Positions 1 to 14,700 of a stretch of DNA of 64,000 bases are shown here, one piece after another. Position numbers and translations under genes: made by a program. Every line of letters begins with the position of its first letter. The first letter of the stretch is position 1. The notes under the pieces are model-generated. The model saw nothing but the letters and a program-made list of their open reading frames with translations. It was not told where the DNA came from and ran no database searches. Source of the stretch: Azolla caroliniana (Eukaryota; Polypodiophyta); the NCBI GenBank assembly GCA_043228905.1, contig JBHGNT010000007.1, forward strand, positions 62,001 through 126,000, written 5' to 3'.

Positions 1-962
1 AACATTTTAATTTACTGACACACTCTTCTCCACTACCTCCCCAAATTTGCTAATTTCCTCATGTCTCTCGACCTGAGTTTCAAAATCATGATTTTCTAAT
101 TCTATATCATAGCTAGCGTTGTTAGCTTCGATTCACATGTTTGAACACAAAAATCCGATATCACACGAGCCAGGTATGAACATTTTAATTTATTGACATA
201 CTCTTCTCCACTACCTCCTCAAATAAGCTAATTTCGTCATGTCTCTCGACCTAAGTTCCAAAACCTTGATTTTTTAATTCTATATCATAGCTAGCGTTGT
301 TAGCTTCGTTTCGCATGTTTGAAGACAGAAATCCGATATCACACGAGCCAGGTATAAACATTTTAATTTACTCATTGGCACTTCTCAACTCCATCCTAAA
401 ATAATCTAATTTCCTCATGTCTCTCGACCTTGCTTTCAAAATCTTGAATTTTTACTTCTATATCATTGCTAGCGTTGTTAGCCTCGATTCGCATGTTTGA
501 ACACAAAAATCCGATATCACACGAGCCAGGTATGAACATTTTAATTTACTGACACACTCTTGTCCACTACCTACTCAAATTTGCTAATTTCCTCATGTAC
601 CTCGACCTGAGTTTCAAAATCTTGATTTTTTAATTCTATATTATGGCTAGCGTTGTTAGCTTCGATTCGCATGTTTGAACACAAAAATCCGATATCACAG
701 GAGCCAGGTATGAATATTTTAATTTACTGACATACTCTTCTCCAAAGCCTCCTCAAATTTGCTAATTTCCTCATGTCTCTCGACCTGGCTTTCAAAATCT
801 TGAATTTTTACTTCTATATCATAGCTAGGATTGTTAGCTTCGATTCGCATGTTTGAACACAAAAATCTGATATCACACGAGCCAGATATGAACATTTTAA
901 TTTACTGACACACTCTTCTCCACTACCTCCTCAAATTTGCTAATTTCCTCATGTCTCTCGAC
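1..962. repeat. Array-edge type monomer block, third copy
   Basis: These first five or so monomers match 32,897-33,858 at a constant offset of 32,896, and 50,836-51,797 at 50,835. Shared private variants include gattcacatg (131), gaagacagaa (321), ctaaaataatc (about 397), atgtacctcg (595), tgaatatttt (711), ccaaagcctcc (743) and ctaggattg (825). I saw only three or so differences: a C/T near 103, ctactc against cctcctc near 572, and gttgtt against gttctt near 651. The match ends near 962, where the sequence switches to core-type monomers (cttgagttt...attatttatttcc). The block therefore looks like a piece of the array edge embedded in the array interior. Confidence 0.8.
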
Positions 963-3019
963 TTGAGTTTCAAAATCTTGATTATTTATTTCCATAGCAT
1001 AGCTAGCGTTGTTAGCTTCGTTTCGCATGTTTGAACAGAGAAATCCGAAATCACACGAGCCAGGTATGAACATTTTAATTTACTCACTGGCTCTTCTCAA
1101 CTCCATTATCAAATAAGCTAATTTCCTCATGTCTCTCGACCTGGGTTTCAAAATCCTAATTTTTTAATTCTATATCATACCTAGCATTGTTAGCTTCGAT
1201 TCGCATGTTTGAACGCAAAAATCCGATATCACAAGAGCCAGGTATGAACATTTTAATTTACTGACACACTCTTCTCCACTACCTCCTCAAATTTGCTAAT
1301 TTCCTCATGTCTCTCGACTTGAGTTTCAAAATCTTGATTTTTTATTTCCATATCATAGCTAGCGTTGTTAGCTTCGTTTCGCATGTTTGAACAGAGAAAT
1401 CCGAAATCACACGAGCCAGGTATGAACATTTTAATTTACTCACTGGCTCTTCTCAACTCCATCTTCAAATAAGCTAATTTCCTCATGTCTCTCGACCTGG
1501 GTTTCAAAATCTTGATTTTTTAATTCTATATCATAGCTAGCATTGTTAGCTTCGCTTCGCATGTTTGAACGCAAAAATCCGATATCACAAGAGCCAGGTA
1601 TGAACATTTTAATTTACTGACACACTCTTCTCCACTACCTCCTCAAATTTGCTAATTTCCTCATGTCTCTCGACCTGAGTTTCAAAATATTGATTTTTTA
1701 ATTTTATATCATAGCTAGCGTTCTTAGCTTCGATTCGCATGTTTGAACACAAAAATCCGATATCACACAAGCGAGGTATGAACATTTTAATTTATTGGCA
1801 CACTCTTCTCCACTACCTCCTCAAATAAGCTAATTTCGTCATGTCTCTCGACCTGAGTTCCAAAACCTTAATTTTTTAATTCTATATCATAGCTAGCGTT
1901 GTTAGCTTCGTTTCGCATGTTTGAACACAGAAATCCGATATCACACGAGCCAGGTATAAACATTTTAATTTACTCACTGGCACTTCTCAACTCCATCCTC
2001 AAATAAGCTAATTTCCTCATGTCTCTCGACCTTGCTTTCAAAATCTCGAAATTTTACTTCTATATCATTGCTAGCGTTGTTAGCTTCGATTCGCATGTTT
2101 GAACACAAAAATCCGATATCACACGAGCGAGGTATGAACATTTTAATTTACTGACACACTCTTCTCCACTACCTCCTCAAATTTGCTAATTTCCTCATGT
2201 CTCTCGACTTGAGTTTCAAAATCTTGATTATTTATTTCCATATCATAGCTAGCGTTGTTAGCTTCGTTTCGCATGTTTGAACAGAGAAATCCGAAATCAC
2301 ACGAGCCAGGTATGAACATTTTAATTTACTCACTGGCTCTTCTCAACTCCATTATCAAATAAGCTAATTTCCTCATGTCTCTCGACCTGGGTTTCAAAAT
2401 CTTGATTTTTTAATTCTATATCATAGCTAGCATTGTTAGCTTCGCTTCGCATGTTTGAACGCAAAAATCCGATATCACAAGAGCCAGGTATGAACATTTT
2501 AATTTACTGACACACTCTTCTCCACTACCTCCTCAAATTTGCTAATTTCCTCATGTCTCTCGACCTGAGTTTCAAAATATTGATTTTTTAATTTTATATC
2601 ATAGCTAGCGTTCTTAGCTTCGATTCGCATGTTTGAACACAAAAATCCGATATCACACGAGCGAGGTATGAACATTTTAATTTATTGGCACACTCTTCTC
2701 CACTACCTCCTCAAATAAGCTAATTTCGTCATGTCTCTCGACCTGAGTTCCAAAACCTTGATTTTTTAATTCTATATCATAGCTAGCGTTGTTAGCTTCG
2801 TTTCGCATGTTTGAACACAGAAATCCGATATCACACGAGCCAGGTATAAACATTTTAATTTACTCACTGGAACTTCTCAACTCCATCCTCAAATAAGCTA
2901 ATTTCCTCATGTCTCTCGACCTTGCTTTCAAAATCTCGAAATTTTACTTCTATATCATTGCTAGCGTTGTTACCTTCGATTCGCATGTTTGAACACAAAA
3001 ATCCGATATCACACGAGCG

Positions 3020-5760
3020 AGGTATGAACATTTTAATTTACTGACACACTCTTCTCCACTACCTCCTCAAAATTTGCTAATTTCCTCATGTCTCTCGACC
3101 TGAGTTTCAAAATCTTGATTTTTTAATTTTATATCATAGCTAGCGTTGTTAGCTTCGTTTCGCATGTTTGAACACAGAAATCCGAAATCACACGAGCCAG
3201 GTATAAACATTTTAATTTACTCACTGGCACTTCTCAACTCCATCCTCAAATAAGCTAATTTCCTCATGTCTCTCGACCCAGGTTTTAAAATCTTTCATTT
3301 TTAATTGTATATCATAGCTAGCGTTGTTAGCTTCGATTCGCATGTTTGAACACAAAAATCCGATATCACACGAGCGAGGTATGAACATTTTAATTTATTG
3401 ACACACTCTTCTCCACTACCTCCTCAAATAAGCTAATTTCCTCATGTCTCTCGACCTGAGTTTCAAAACCTTGATTTTTTAATTCTATATCATAGCTAGC
3501 GTTGTTAGCTTCGTTTCGCATGTTTGAACACAGAAATCCGATATCACACGAGCCAGGTATAAACATTTTAATTTACTCACTGGCACTTCTCAACTCCATC
3601 CTCAAATAAGCTAATTTCCTCATGTCTCTCGACCTTGCTTTCAAAATCTGGAATTTTTACTTCTATCATAGCTAGCGTTGTTAGCTTCGATTCGCATGTT
3701 TGAACACAAAAATCCGATATCACACGAGCCAGGTATGAACATTTTAATTTACTGACACACTCTTCTCCACTACCTCCCCAAATTTGCTAATTTCCTCATG
3801 TCTCTCGACCTGAGTTTCAAAATCATGATTTTCTAATTCTATATCATAGCTAGCGTTGTTAGCTTCGATTCGCATGTTTGAACACAAAAATCCGATATCA
3901 CACGAGCGAGGTATGAACATTTTAATTTTTTGGCACACTCTCCTCCACTACCTCCCCAAATTTGCTAATTTCCTCATGTCTCTCGACCTGAGTTTCAAAA
4001 TCTTGATTTTTTAATTTTATATCATAGCTAGCGTTCTTAGCTTCGATTCGCATGTTTGAACACAAAAATCCGATATCACACGAGCCAGGTATGAACATTT
4101 TAATTTATTGGCACACTCTTCTCCACTACCTCCTCAAATAAGCTAATTTCGTCATGTCTCTCGACCTGAGTTCCAAAACCTTGATTTTTTAATTCTATAT
4201 CATAGCTAGCGTTGTTAGCTTCGTTTCGCATGTTTGAACACAGAAATCCGATATCACACGAGCCAGGTATAAACATTTTAATTTACTCACTGGCACTTCT
4301 CAACTCCATCCTCAAATAAGCTAATTTCCTCATGTCTCTCGACCTGGGTTTCAAAATCTTGATTTTGTAATTCTATATCATAGCTAGCATTGTTTGCTTC
4401 GATTCGCATGTTTGAACACAAAAATCCGATATCACACGAGCAAGGTATGAACATTTTAATTTACTGACACACTCTTCTCCACTACCTCCTCAAATTTGCT
4501 AATTTCCTCATGTCTCTCGACTTGAGTTTCAAAATCTTGATTTTTTAATTTTATATCATAGCTAGCGTTGTTAGCTTCGTTTCGCATGTTTGAACACAGA
4601 AATCCGAAATCACACGAGCCAGGTATAAACATTTTAATTTACTCACTGGCACTTCTCAACTCCATCCTCAAATAAGCTAATTTGCTCATGTCTCTCGACC
4701 CAGGTTTTAAAATCTTTCATTTTTAATTGTATATCATAGCTAGCGTTGTTAGCTTCGATTCGCATGTTTGAACACAAAAATCCGATATCACACGAGCGAG
4801 GTATGAACATTTTAATTTATTGACACACTCTTCTCCACTACCTCCTCAAATAAGCTAATTTCCTCATGTCTCTCGACCTGAGTTTCAAAACCTTGATTTT
4901 TTAATTCTATATCATAGCTAGCGTTGTTAGCTTCGTTTCGCATGTTTGAACACAGAAATCCGATATCACACGAGCCAGGTATAAACATTTTAATTTACTC
5001 ACTGGCACTTCTCAACTCCATCCTCAAATAAGCTAATTTCCTCATGTCTCTCGACCTTGCTTTCAAAATCTGGAATTTTTACTTCTATCATAGCTAGCGT
5101 TGTTAGCTTCGATTCGCATGTTTGAACACAAAAATCCGATATCACACGAGCCAGGTATGAACATTTTAATTTACTGACACACTCTTCTCCACTACCTCCC
5201 CAAATTTGCTAATTTCCTCATGTCTCTCGACCTGAGTTTCAAAATCATGATTTTCTAATTCTATATCATAGCTAGCGTTGTTAGCTTCGATTCGCATGTT
5301 TGAACACAAAAATCCGATATCACACGAGCGAGGTATGAACATTTTAATTTTTTGGCACACTCTTCTCCACTACCTCCCCAAATTTGCTAATTTCCTCATG
5401 TCTCTCGACCTGAGTTTCAAAATCTTGATTTTTTAATTTTATATCATAGCTAGCGTTCTTAGCTTCGATTCGCATGTTTGAACACAAAAATCCGATATCA
5501 CACGAGCCAGGTATGAACATTTTAATTTATTGGCACACTCTTCTCCACTACCTCCTCAAATAAGCTAATTTCGTCATGTCTCTCGACCTGAGTTCCAAAA
5601 CCTTGATTTTTTAATTCTATATCATAGCTAGCGTTGTTAGCTTCGTTTCGCATGTTTGAACACAGAAATCCGATATCACACGAGCCAGGTATAAACATTT
5701 TAATTTACTCACTGGCACTTCTCAACTCCATCCTCAAATAAGCTAATTTCCTCATGTCTC
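3020..5760. repeat. Two tandem copies of a 1,422-bp, 8-monomer higher-order repeat
   Basis: Private variants recur at exactly 1,422 bp: cgacccaggttttaaaat at 3,275 and 4,697, the 2-bp-shortened acttctatcatagc at about 3,659 and 5,081, and the ccccaaatttgc/atcatgattttctaat monomer near 3,776 and 5,198. Eight monomers would be 1,424 bp; the 2-bp deletion in one monomer accounts for the shortfall. The two copies diverge near 4,338 and 5,765 (cctgggttt against cttgctttc). The outer limits are approximate. Confidence 0.75.
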
Positions 5761-8700
5761 TCGACCTTGCTTTCAAAATCTCGAAATTTTACTTCTATAT
5801 CATTGCTAGCGTTGTTAGCTTCGATTCGCATGTTTGAACACAAAAATCCGATATCACACGAGCGAGGTATGAACATTTTAATTTACTGACACACTCTTCT
5901 CCACTACCTCCTCAAATTTGCTAATTTCCTCATGTCTCTCGACTTGAGTTTCAAAATCTTGATTTTTTATTTCCATATCATAGCTAGCGTTGTTAGCTTC
6001 GTTTCGCATGTTTGAACAGAGAAATCCGAAATCACACGAGCCAGGTATGAACATTTTAATTTACTCACTGGCTCTTCTCAACTCCATCTTCAAATAAGCT
6101 AATTTCCTCATGTCTCTCGACCTGGGTTTCAAAATCTTGATTTTTTAATTCTATATCATAGCTAGCATTGTTAGCTTCGCTTCGCATGTTTGAACGCAAA
6201 AATCCGATATCACAAGAGCCAGGTATGAACATTTTAATTTACTGACACACTCTTCTCCACTACCTCCTCAAATTTGCTAATTTCCTCATGTCTCTCGACC
6301 TGAGTTTCAAAATATTGATTTTTTAATTTTATATCATAGCTAGCGTTCTTAGCTTCGATTCGCATGTTTGAACACAAAAATCCGATATCACACGAGCGAG
6401 GTATGAACATTTTAATTTATTGGCACACTCTTCTCCACTACCTCCTCAAATAAGCTAATTTCGTCATGTCTCTCGACCTGAGTTCCAAAACCTTAATTTT
6501 TTAATTCTATATCATAGCTAGCGTTGTTAGCTTCGTTTCGCATGTTTGAACACAGAAATCCGATATCACACGAGCCAGGTATAAACATTTTAATTTACTC
6601 ACTGGCACTTCTCAACTCCATCCTCAAATAAGCTAATTTCCTCATGTCTCTCGACCTTGCTTTCAAAATCTCGAAATTTTACTTCTGTATCATTGCTAGC
6701 GTTGTTAGCTTCGATTCGCATGTTTGAACACAAAAATCCGATATCACACGAGCCAGGTATGAACATTTTAATTTACTGACACACTCTTCTCCACTACCTC
6801 CTCAAATTTGCTAATTTCCTCATGTCTCTCGACTTGAGTTTCAAAATCTTGATTATTTATTTCCATATCATAGCTAGCGTTGTTAGCTTCGTTTCGCATG
6901 TTTGAACAGAGAAATCCGAAATCACACGAGCCAGGTATGAACATTTTAATTTACTCACTGGCTCTTCTCAACTCCATTATCAAATAAGCTAATTTCCTCA
7001 TGTCTCTCGACCTGGGTTTCAAAATCTTGATTTTTTAATTCTATATCATACCTAGCATTGTTAGCTTCGATTCGCATGTTTGAACGCAAAAATCCGATAT
7101 CACAAGAGCCAGGTATGAACATTTTAATTTACTGACACACTCTTCTCCACTACCTCCTCAAATTTGCTAATTTCCTCATGTCTCTCGACCTGAGTTTCAA
7201 AATCTTGATTTTTTAATTTTATATCATAGCTAGCGTTGTTAGCTTCGATTCGCATGTTTGAACACAAAAAGCCGATATCACACGAGCGAGGTATGAACAT
7301 TTTAATTAATTGACACACTCTTCTCCACTACCTCCTCAAATAAGCTAATTTCCTCATGTCTCTCGACCTGAGTTTCAAAACCTTGAATTTTTAATTCTAT
7401 ATCATAGCTAGCGTTGTTAGCTTCGTTTCGCATGTTTGAACACAAAAATCCGATATCACACGAGCCAGGTATAAACATTTTAATTTACTCACTGGCACTT
7501 CTCAACTCCATCCTCAAATAAGCTAATTTCCTCATGTCTCTCGACCTTGCTTTCAAAATCGTGAATTTTTACTTCTATATCATTTCTAGCGTTGTTTGCT
7601 TCGATTCGCATGTTTGAACACAAAAATCCGATATCACACGAGCAAGGTATGAACATTTTAATTTATTGGCACACTTTTCTCCACTACCTCCTCAAATAAG
7701 CTAATTTCGTCATGTCTCTCGACCTTGCTAGCGTTGTTAGCTTCGTTTCGCATGTTTGAACACAGAAATCCGATATCACACGAGCCAGGTATAAACATTT
7801 TAATTTACTCACTGGCACTTCTCAACTCCATCCTCAAATAAGCTAATTTCCTCATGTCTCTCGACCTTGCTTTCAAAATCTCGAAATTTTACTTCTATAT
7901 CATTGCTAGCGTTGTTAGCTTCGATTCGCATGTTTGAACACAAAAATCCGATATCACACGAGCGAGGTATGAACATTTTAATTTACTGACACACTCTTCT
8001 CCACTACCTCCTCAAATTTGCTAATTTCCTCATGTCTCTCGACTTGAGTTTCAAAATCTTGATTTTTTATTTCCATATCATAGCTAGCGTTGTTAGCTTC
8101 GTTTCGCATGTTTGAACAGAGAAATCCGAAATCACACGAGCCAGGTATGAACATTTTAATTTACTCACTGGCTCTTCTCAACTCCATCTTCAAATAAGCT
8201 AATTTCCTCATGTCTCTCGACCTGGGTTTCAAAATCTTGATTTTTTAATTCTATATCATAGCTAGCATTGTTAGCTTCGCTTCGCATGTTTGAACGTAAA
8301 AATCCGATATCACAAGAGCCAGGTATGAACATTTTAATTTACTGACACACTCTTCTCCACTACCTCCTCAAATTTGCTAATTTCCTCATGTCTCTCGACC
8401 TGAGTTTCAAAATATTGATTTTTTAATTTTATATCATAGCTAGCGTTCTTAGCTTCGATTCGCATGTTTGAACACAAAAATCCGATATCACACAAGCGAG
8501 GTATGAACATTTTAATTTATTGGCACACTCTTCTCCACTACCTCCTCAAATAAGCTAATTTCGTCATGTCTCTCGACCTGAGTTCCAAAACCTTAATTTT
8601 TTAATTCTATATCATAGCTAGCGTTGTTAGCTTCGTTTCGCATGTTTGAACACAGAAATCCGATATCACACGAGCCAGGTATAAACATTTTAATTTACTC

Positions 8701-11700
8701 ACTGGCACTTCTCAACTCCATCCTCAAATAAGCTAATTTCCTCATGTCTCTCGACCTTGCTTTCAAAATCTCGAAATTTTACTTCTATATCATTGCTAGC
8801 GTTGTTAGGTTCGATTCGCATGTTTGAACACAAAAATCCGATATCACACGAGCGAGGTATGAACATTTTAATTTACTGACACACTCTTCTCCACTACCTC
8901 CTCAAATTTGCTAATTTCCTCATGTCTCTCGACTTGAGTTTCAAAATCTTGATTATTTATTTCCATATCATAGCTAGCGTTGTTAGCTTCGTTTCGCATG
9001 TTTGAACAGAGAAATCCGAAATCACACGAGCCAGGTATGAACATTTTAATTTACTCACTGGCTCTTCTCAACTCCATTATCAAATAAGCTAATTTCCTCA
9101 TGTCTCTCGACCTGGGTTTCAAAATCTTGATTTTTTAATTCTATATCATACCTAGCATTGTTAGCTTCGATTCGCATGTTTGAACGCAAAAATCCGATAT
9201 CACAAGAGCCAGGTATGAACATTTTAATTTACTGACACACTCTTCTCCACTACCTCCTCAAATTTGCTAATTTCCTCATGTCTCTCGACCTGAGTTTCAA
9301 AATCTTGATTTTTTAATTTTATATCATAGCTAGCGTTGTTAGCTTCGATTCGCATGTTTGAACACAAAAAGCCGATATCACACGAGCGAGGTATGAACAT
9401 TTTAATTAATTGACACACTCTTCTCCACTACCTCCTCAAATAAGCTAATTTCCTCATGTCTCTCGACCTGAGTTTCAAAACCTTGAATTTTTAATTCTAT
9501 ATCATAGCTAGCGTTGTTAGCTTCGTTTCGCATGTTTGAACACAGAAATCCGATATCACACGAGCCAGGTATAAACATTTTAATTTACTCACTGGCACTT
9601 CTCAACTCCATCCTCAAATAAGCTAATTTCCTCATGTCTCTCGACCTTGCTTTCAAAATCGTGAATTTTTACTTCTATATCATTTCTAGCGTTGTTTGCT
9701 TCGATTCGCATGTTTGAACACAAAAATCCGATATCACACGAGCAAGGTATGAACATTTTAATTTATTGGCACACTTTTCTCCACTACCTCCTCAAATAAG
9801 CTAATTTCGTCATGTCTCTCGACCTTGCTAGCGTTGTTAGCTTCGTTTCGCATGTTTGAACACAGAAATCCGATATCACACGAGCCAGGTATAAACATTT
9901 TAATTTACTCACTGGCACTTCTCAACTCCATCCTCAAATAAGCTAATTTCCTCATGTCTCTCGACCTTGCTTTCAAAATCTCGAAATTTTACTTCTATAT
10001 CATTGCTAGCGTTGTTAGCTTCGATTCGCATGTTTGAACACAAAAATCCGATATCACACGAGCGAGGTATGAACATTTTAATTTACTGACACACTCTTCT
10101 CCACTACCTCCTCAAATTTGCTAATTTCCTCATGTCTCTCGACTTGAGTTTCAAAATCTTGATTTTTTATTTCCATATCATAGCTAGCGTTGTTAGCTTC
10201 GTTTCGCATGTTTGAACAGAGAAATCCGAAATCACACGAGCCAGGTATGAACATTTTAATTTACTCACTGGCTCTTCTCAACTCCATCTTCAAATAAGCT
10301 AATTTCCTCATGTCTCTCGACCTGGGTTTCAAAATCTTGATTTTTTAATTCTATATCATAGCTAGCATTGTTAGCTTCGCTTCGCATGTTTGAACGCAAA
10401 AATCCGATATCACAAGAGCCAGGTATGAACATTTTAATTTACTGACACACTCTTCTCCACTACCTCCTCAAATTTGCTAATTTCCTCATGTCTCTCGACC
10501 TGAGTTTCAAAATATTGATTTTTTAATTTTATATCATAGCTAGCGTTCTTAGCTTCGATTCGCATGTTTGAACACAAAAATCCGATATCACACAAGCGAG
10601 GTATGAACATTTTAATTTATTGGCACACTCTTCTCCACTACCTCCTCAAATAAGCTAATTTCGTCATGTCTCTCGACCTGAGTTCCAAAACCTTAATTTT
10701 TTAATTCTATATCATAGCTAGCGTTGTTAGCTTCGTTTCGCATGTTTGAACACAGAAATCCGATATCACACGAGCCAGGTATAAACATTTTAATTTACTC
10801 ACTGGCACTTCTCAACTCCATCCTCAAATAAGCTAATTTCCTCATGTCTCTCGACCTTGCTTTCAAAATCTCGAAATTTTACTTCTATATCATTGCTAGC
10901 GTTGTTAGCTTCGATTCGCATGTTTGAACACAAAAATCCGATATCACACGAGCGAGGTATGAACATTTTAATTTACTGACACACTCTTCTCCACTACCTC
11001 CTCAAATTTGCTAATTTCCTCATGTCTCTCGACTTGAGTTTCAAAATCTTGATTATTTATTTCCATATCATAGCTAGCGTTGTTTGCTTCGATTCGCATG
11101 TTTGAACACAAAAATCCGATATCACACGAGCGAGGTATGAACATTTTAATTTACTGACACACTCTTCTCCACTACCTCCTCAAAATTTGCTAATTTCCTC
11201 ATGTCTCTCGACCTGGGTTTCAAAATCTTGATTTTTTAATTCTATATCATACCTAGCATTGTTAGCTTCGATTCGCATGTTTGAACGCAAAAATCCGATA
11301 TCACAAGAGCCAGGTATGAACATTTTAATTTACTGACACACTCTTCTCCACTACCTCCTCAAATTTGCTAATTTCCTCATGTCTCTCGACCTGAGTTTCA
11401 AAATCTTGATTTTTTAATTTTATATCATAGCTAGCGTTGTTAGCTTCGATTCGCATGTTTGAACACAAAAAGCCGATATCACACGAGCGAGGTATGAACA
11501 TTTTAATTAATTGACACACTCTTCTCCACTACCTCCTCAAATAAGCTAATTTCCTCATGTCTCTCGACCTGAGTTTCAAAACCTTGAATTTTTAATTCTA
11601 TATCATAGCTAGCGTTGTTAGCTTCGTTTCGCATGTTTGAACACAGAAATCCGATATCACACGAGCCAGGTATAAACATTTTAATTTACTCACTGGCACT

Positions 11701-14700
11701 TCTCAACTCCATCCTCAAATAAGCTAATTTCCTCATGTCTCTCGACCTTGCTTTCAAAATCGTGAATTTTTACTTCTATATCATTTCTAGCGTTGTTTGC
11801 TTCGATTCGCATGTTTGAACACAAAAATCCGATATCACACGAGCAAGGTATGAACATTTTAATTTATTGGCACACTTTTCTCCACTACCTCCTCAAATAA
11901 GCTAATTTCGTCATGTCTCTCGACCTTGCTAGCGTTGTTAGCTTCGTTTCGCATGTTTGAACACAGAAATCCGATATCACACGAGCCAGGTATAAACATT
12001 TTAATTTACTCACTGGCACTTCTCAACTCCATCCTCAAATAAGCTAATTTCCTCATGTCTCTCGACCTTGCTTTCAAAATCTCGAAATTTTACTTCTATA
12101 TCATTGCTAGCGTTGTTAGCTTCGATTCGCATGTTTGAACACAAAAATCCGATATCACACGAGCGAGGTATGAACATTTTAATTTACTGACACACTCTTC
12201 TCCACTACCTCCTCAAATTTGCTAATTTCCTCATGTCTCTCGACTTGAGTTTCAAAATCTTGATTATTTATTTCCATATCATAGCTAGCGTTGTTAGCTT
12301 CGTTTCGCATGTTTGAACAGAGAAATCCGAAATCACACGAGCCAGGTATGAACATTTTAATTTACTCACTGGCTCTTCTCAACTCCATTATCAAATAAGC
12401 TAATTTCCTCATGTCTCTCGACCTGGGTTTCAAAATCTTGATTTTTTAATTCTATATCATACCTAGCATTGTTAGCTTCGATTCGCATGTTTGAACGCAA
12501 AAATCCGATATCACAAGAGCCAGGTATGAACATTTTAATTTACTGACACACTCTTCTCCACTACCTCCTCAAATTTGCTAATTTCCTCATGTCTCTCGAC
12601 CTGAGTTTCAAAATCTTGATTTTTTAATTTTATATCATAGCTTGCGTTGTTAGCTTCGATTCGCATGTTTGAACACAAAAATCCGATATCACACGAGCCA
12701 GGTATAAACATTTTAATTTACTGACACACTCTTCTCCACTCCATCCCCAAATTTGCTAATTTCCTCATATCTCTCGACCTGGGTTTCAAAATCTTGATTT
12801 TTTAATTCTATATCATAGCTAGCGTTGTTTGCTTCGATTCGCATGTTTGAACACAAAAATCCGATATCACACGAGCAAGGTATGAACATTTTAATTTACT
12901 GACACACTCTTCTCCACTACCTCCTCAAATTTGCTAATTTCCTCATGTCTCTCGACTTGAGTTTCAAAATCTTGATTTTTTATTTCCATATCATAGCTAG
13001 CGTTGTTAGCTTTGTTTCGCATGTTTGAACAGAGAAATCCGATATCACACGAGCCAGGTATGAACATTTTAATTTACTCACTGGCTCTTCTCAACTCCAT
13101 CTTCAAATAAGCTAATTTCCTCATGTCTCTCGACCTGGGTTTCAAAATCTTGATTTTTTAATTCTATATCATAGCTAGCATTGTTAGCTTCGCTTCGCAT
13201 GTTTGAACGCAAAAATCCGATATCACAAGAGCCAGGTATGAACATTTTAATTTACTGACACACTCTTCTCCACTACCTCCTCAAATTTGCTAATTTCCTC
13301 ATGTCTCTCGACTTGAGTTTCAAAATCTTGATTATTTATTTCCATATCATAGCTAGCGTTGTTTGCTTCGATTCGCATGTTTGAACACAAAAATCCGATA
13401 TCACACGAGCGAGGTATGAACATTTTAATTTACTGACACACTCTTCTCCACTACCTCCTCAAAATTTGCTAATTTCCTCATGTCTCTCGACCTGGGTTTC
13501 AAAATCTTGATTTTTTAATTCTATATCATACCTAGCATTGTTAGCTTCGATTAGCATGTTTGAACGCAAAAATCCGATATCACAAGAGCCAGGTATGAAC
13601 ATTTTAATTTACGGACACACTCTTCTCCACTACCTCCTCAAAATTTGCTAATTTCCTCATGTCTCTCGACCTGGGTTTCAAAATCTTGATTTTTTAATTC
13701 TATATCATACCTAGCATTGTTAGCTTCGATTCGCATGTTTGAACGCAAAAATCCGATATCACAAGAGCCAGGTATGAACATTTTAATTTACTGACACACT
13801 CTTCTCCACTACCTCCTCAAATTTGCTAATTTCCTCATGTCTCTCGACCTGAGTTTCAAAATCTTGATTTTTTAATTTTATATCATAGCTAGCGTTGTTA
13901 GCTTCGATTCGCATGTTTGAACACAAAAAGCCGATATCACACGAGCGAGGTATGAACATTTTAATTAATTGACACACTCTTCTCCACTACCTCCTCAAAT
14001 AAGCTAATTTCCTCATGTCTCTCGACCTGAGTTTCAAAACCTTGAATTTTTAATTCTATATCATAGCTAGCGTTGTTAGCTTCGTTTCGCATGTTTGAAC
14101 ACAGAAATCCGATATCACACGAGCCAGGTATAAACATTTTAATTTACTCACTGGCACTTCTCAACTCCATCCTCAAATAAGCTAATTTCCTCATGTCTCT
14201 CGACCTTGCTTTCAAAATCGTGAATTTTTACTTCTATATCATTTCTAGCGTTGTTTGCTTCGATTCGCATGTTTGAACACAAAAATCCGATATCACACGA
14301 GCAAGGTATGAACATTTTAATTTATTGGCACACTTTTCTCCACTACCTCCTCAAATAAGCTAATTTCGTCATGTCTCTCGACCTTGCTAGCGTTGTTAGC
14401 TTCGTTTCGCATGTTTGAACACAGAAATCCGATATCACACGAGCCAGGTATAAACATTTTAATTTACTCACTGGCACTTCTCAACTCCATCCTCAAATAA
14501 GCTAATTTCCTCATGTCTCTCGACCTTGCTTTCAAAATCTCGAAATTTTACTTCTATATCATTGCTAGCGTTGTTAGCTTCGATTCGCATGTTTGAACAC
14601 AAAAATCCGATATCACACGAGCGAGGTATGAACATTTTAATTTACTGACACACTCTTCTCCACTACCTCCTCAAATTTGCTAATTTCCTCATGTCTCTCG

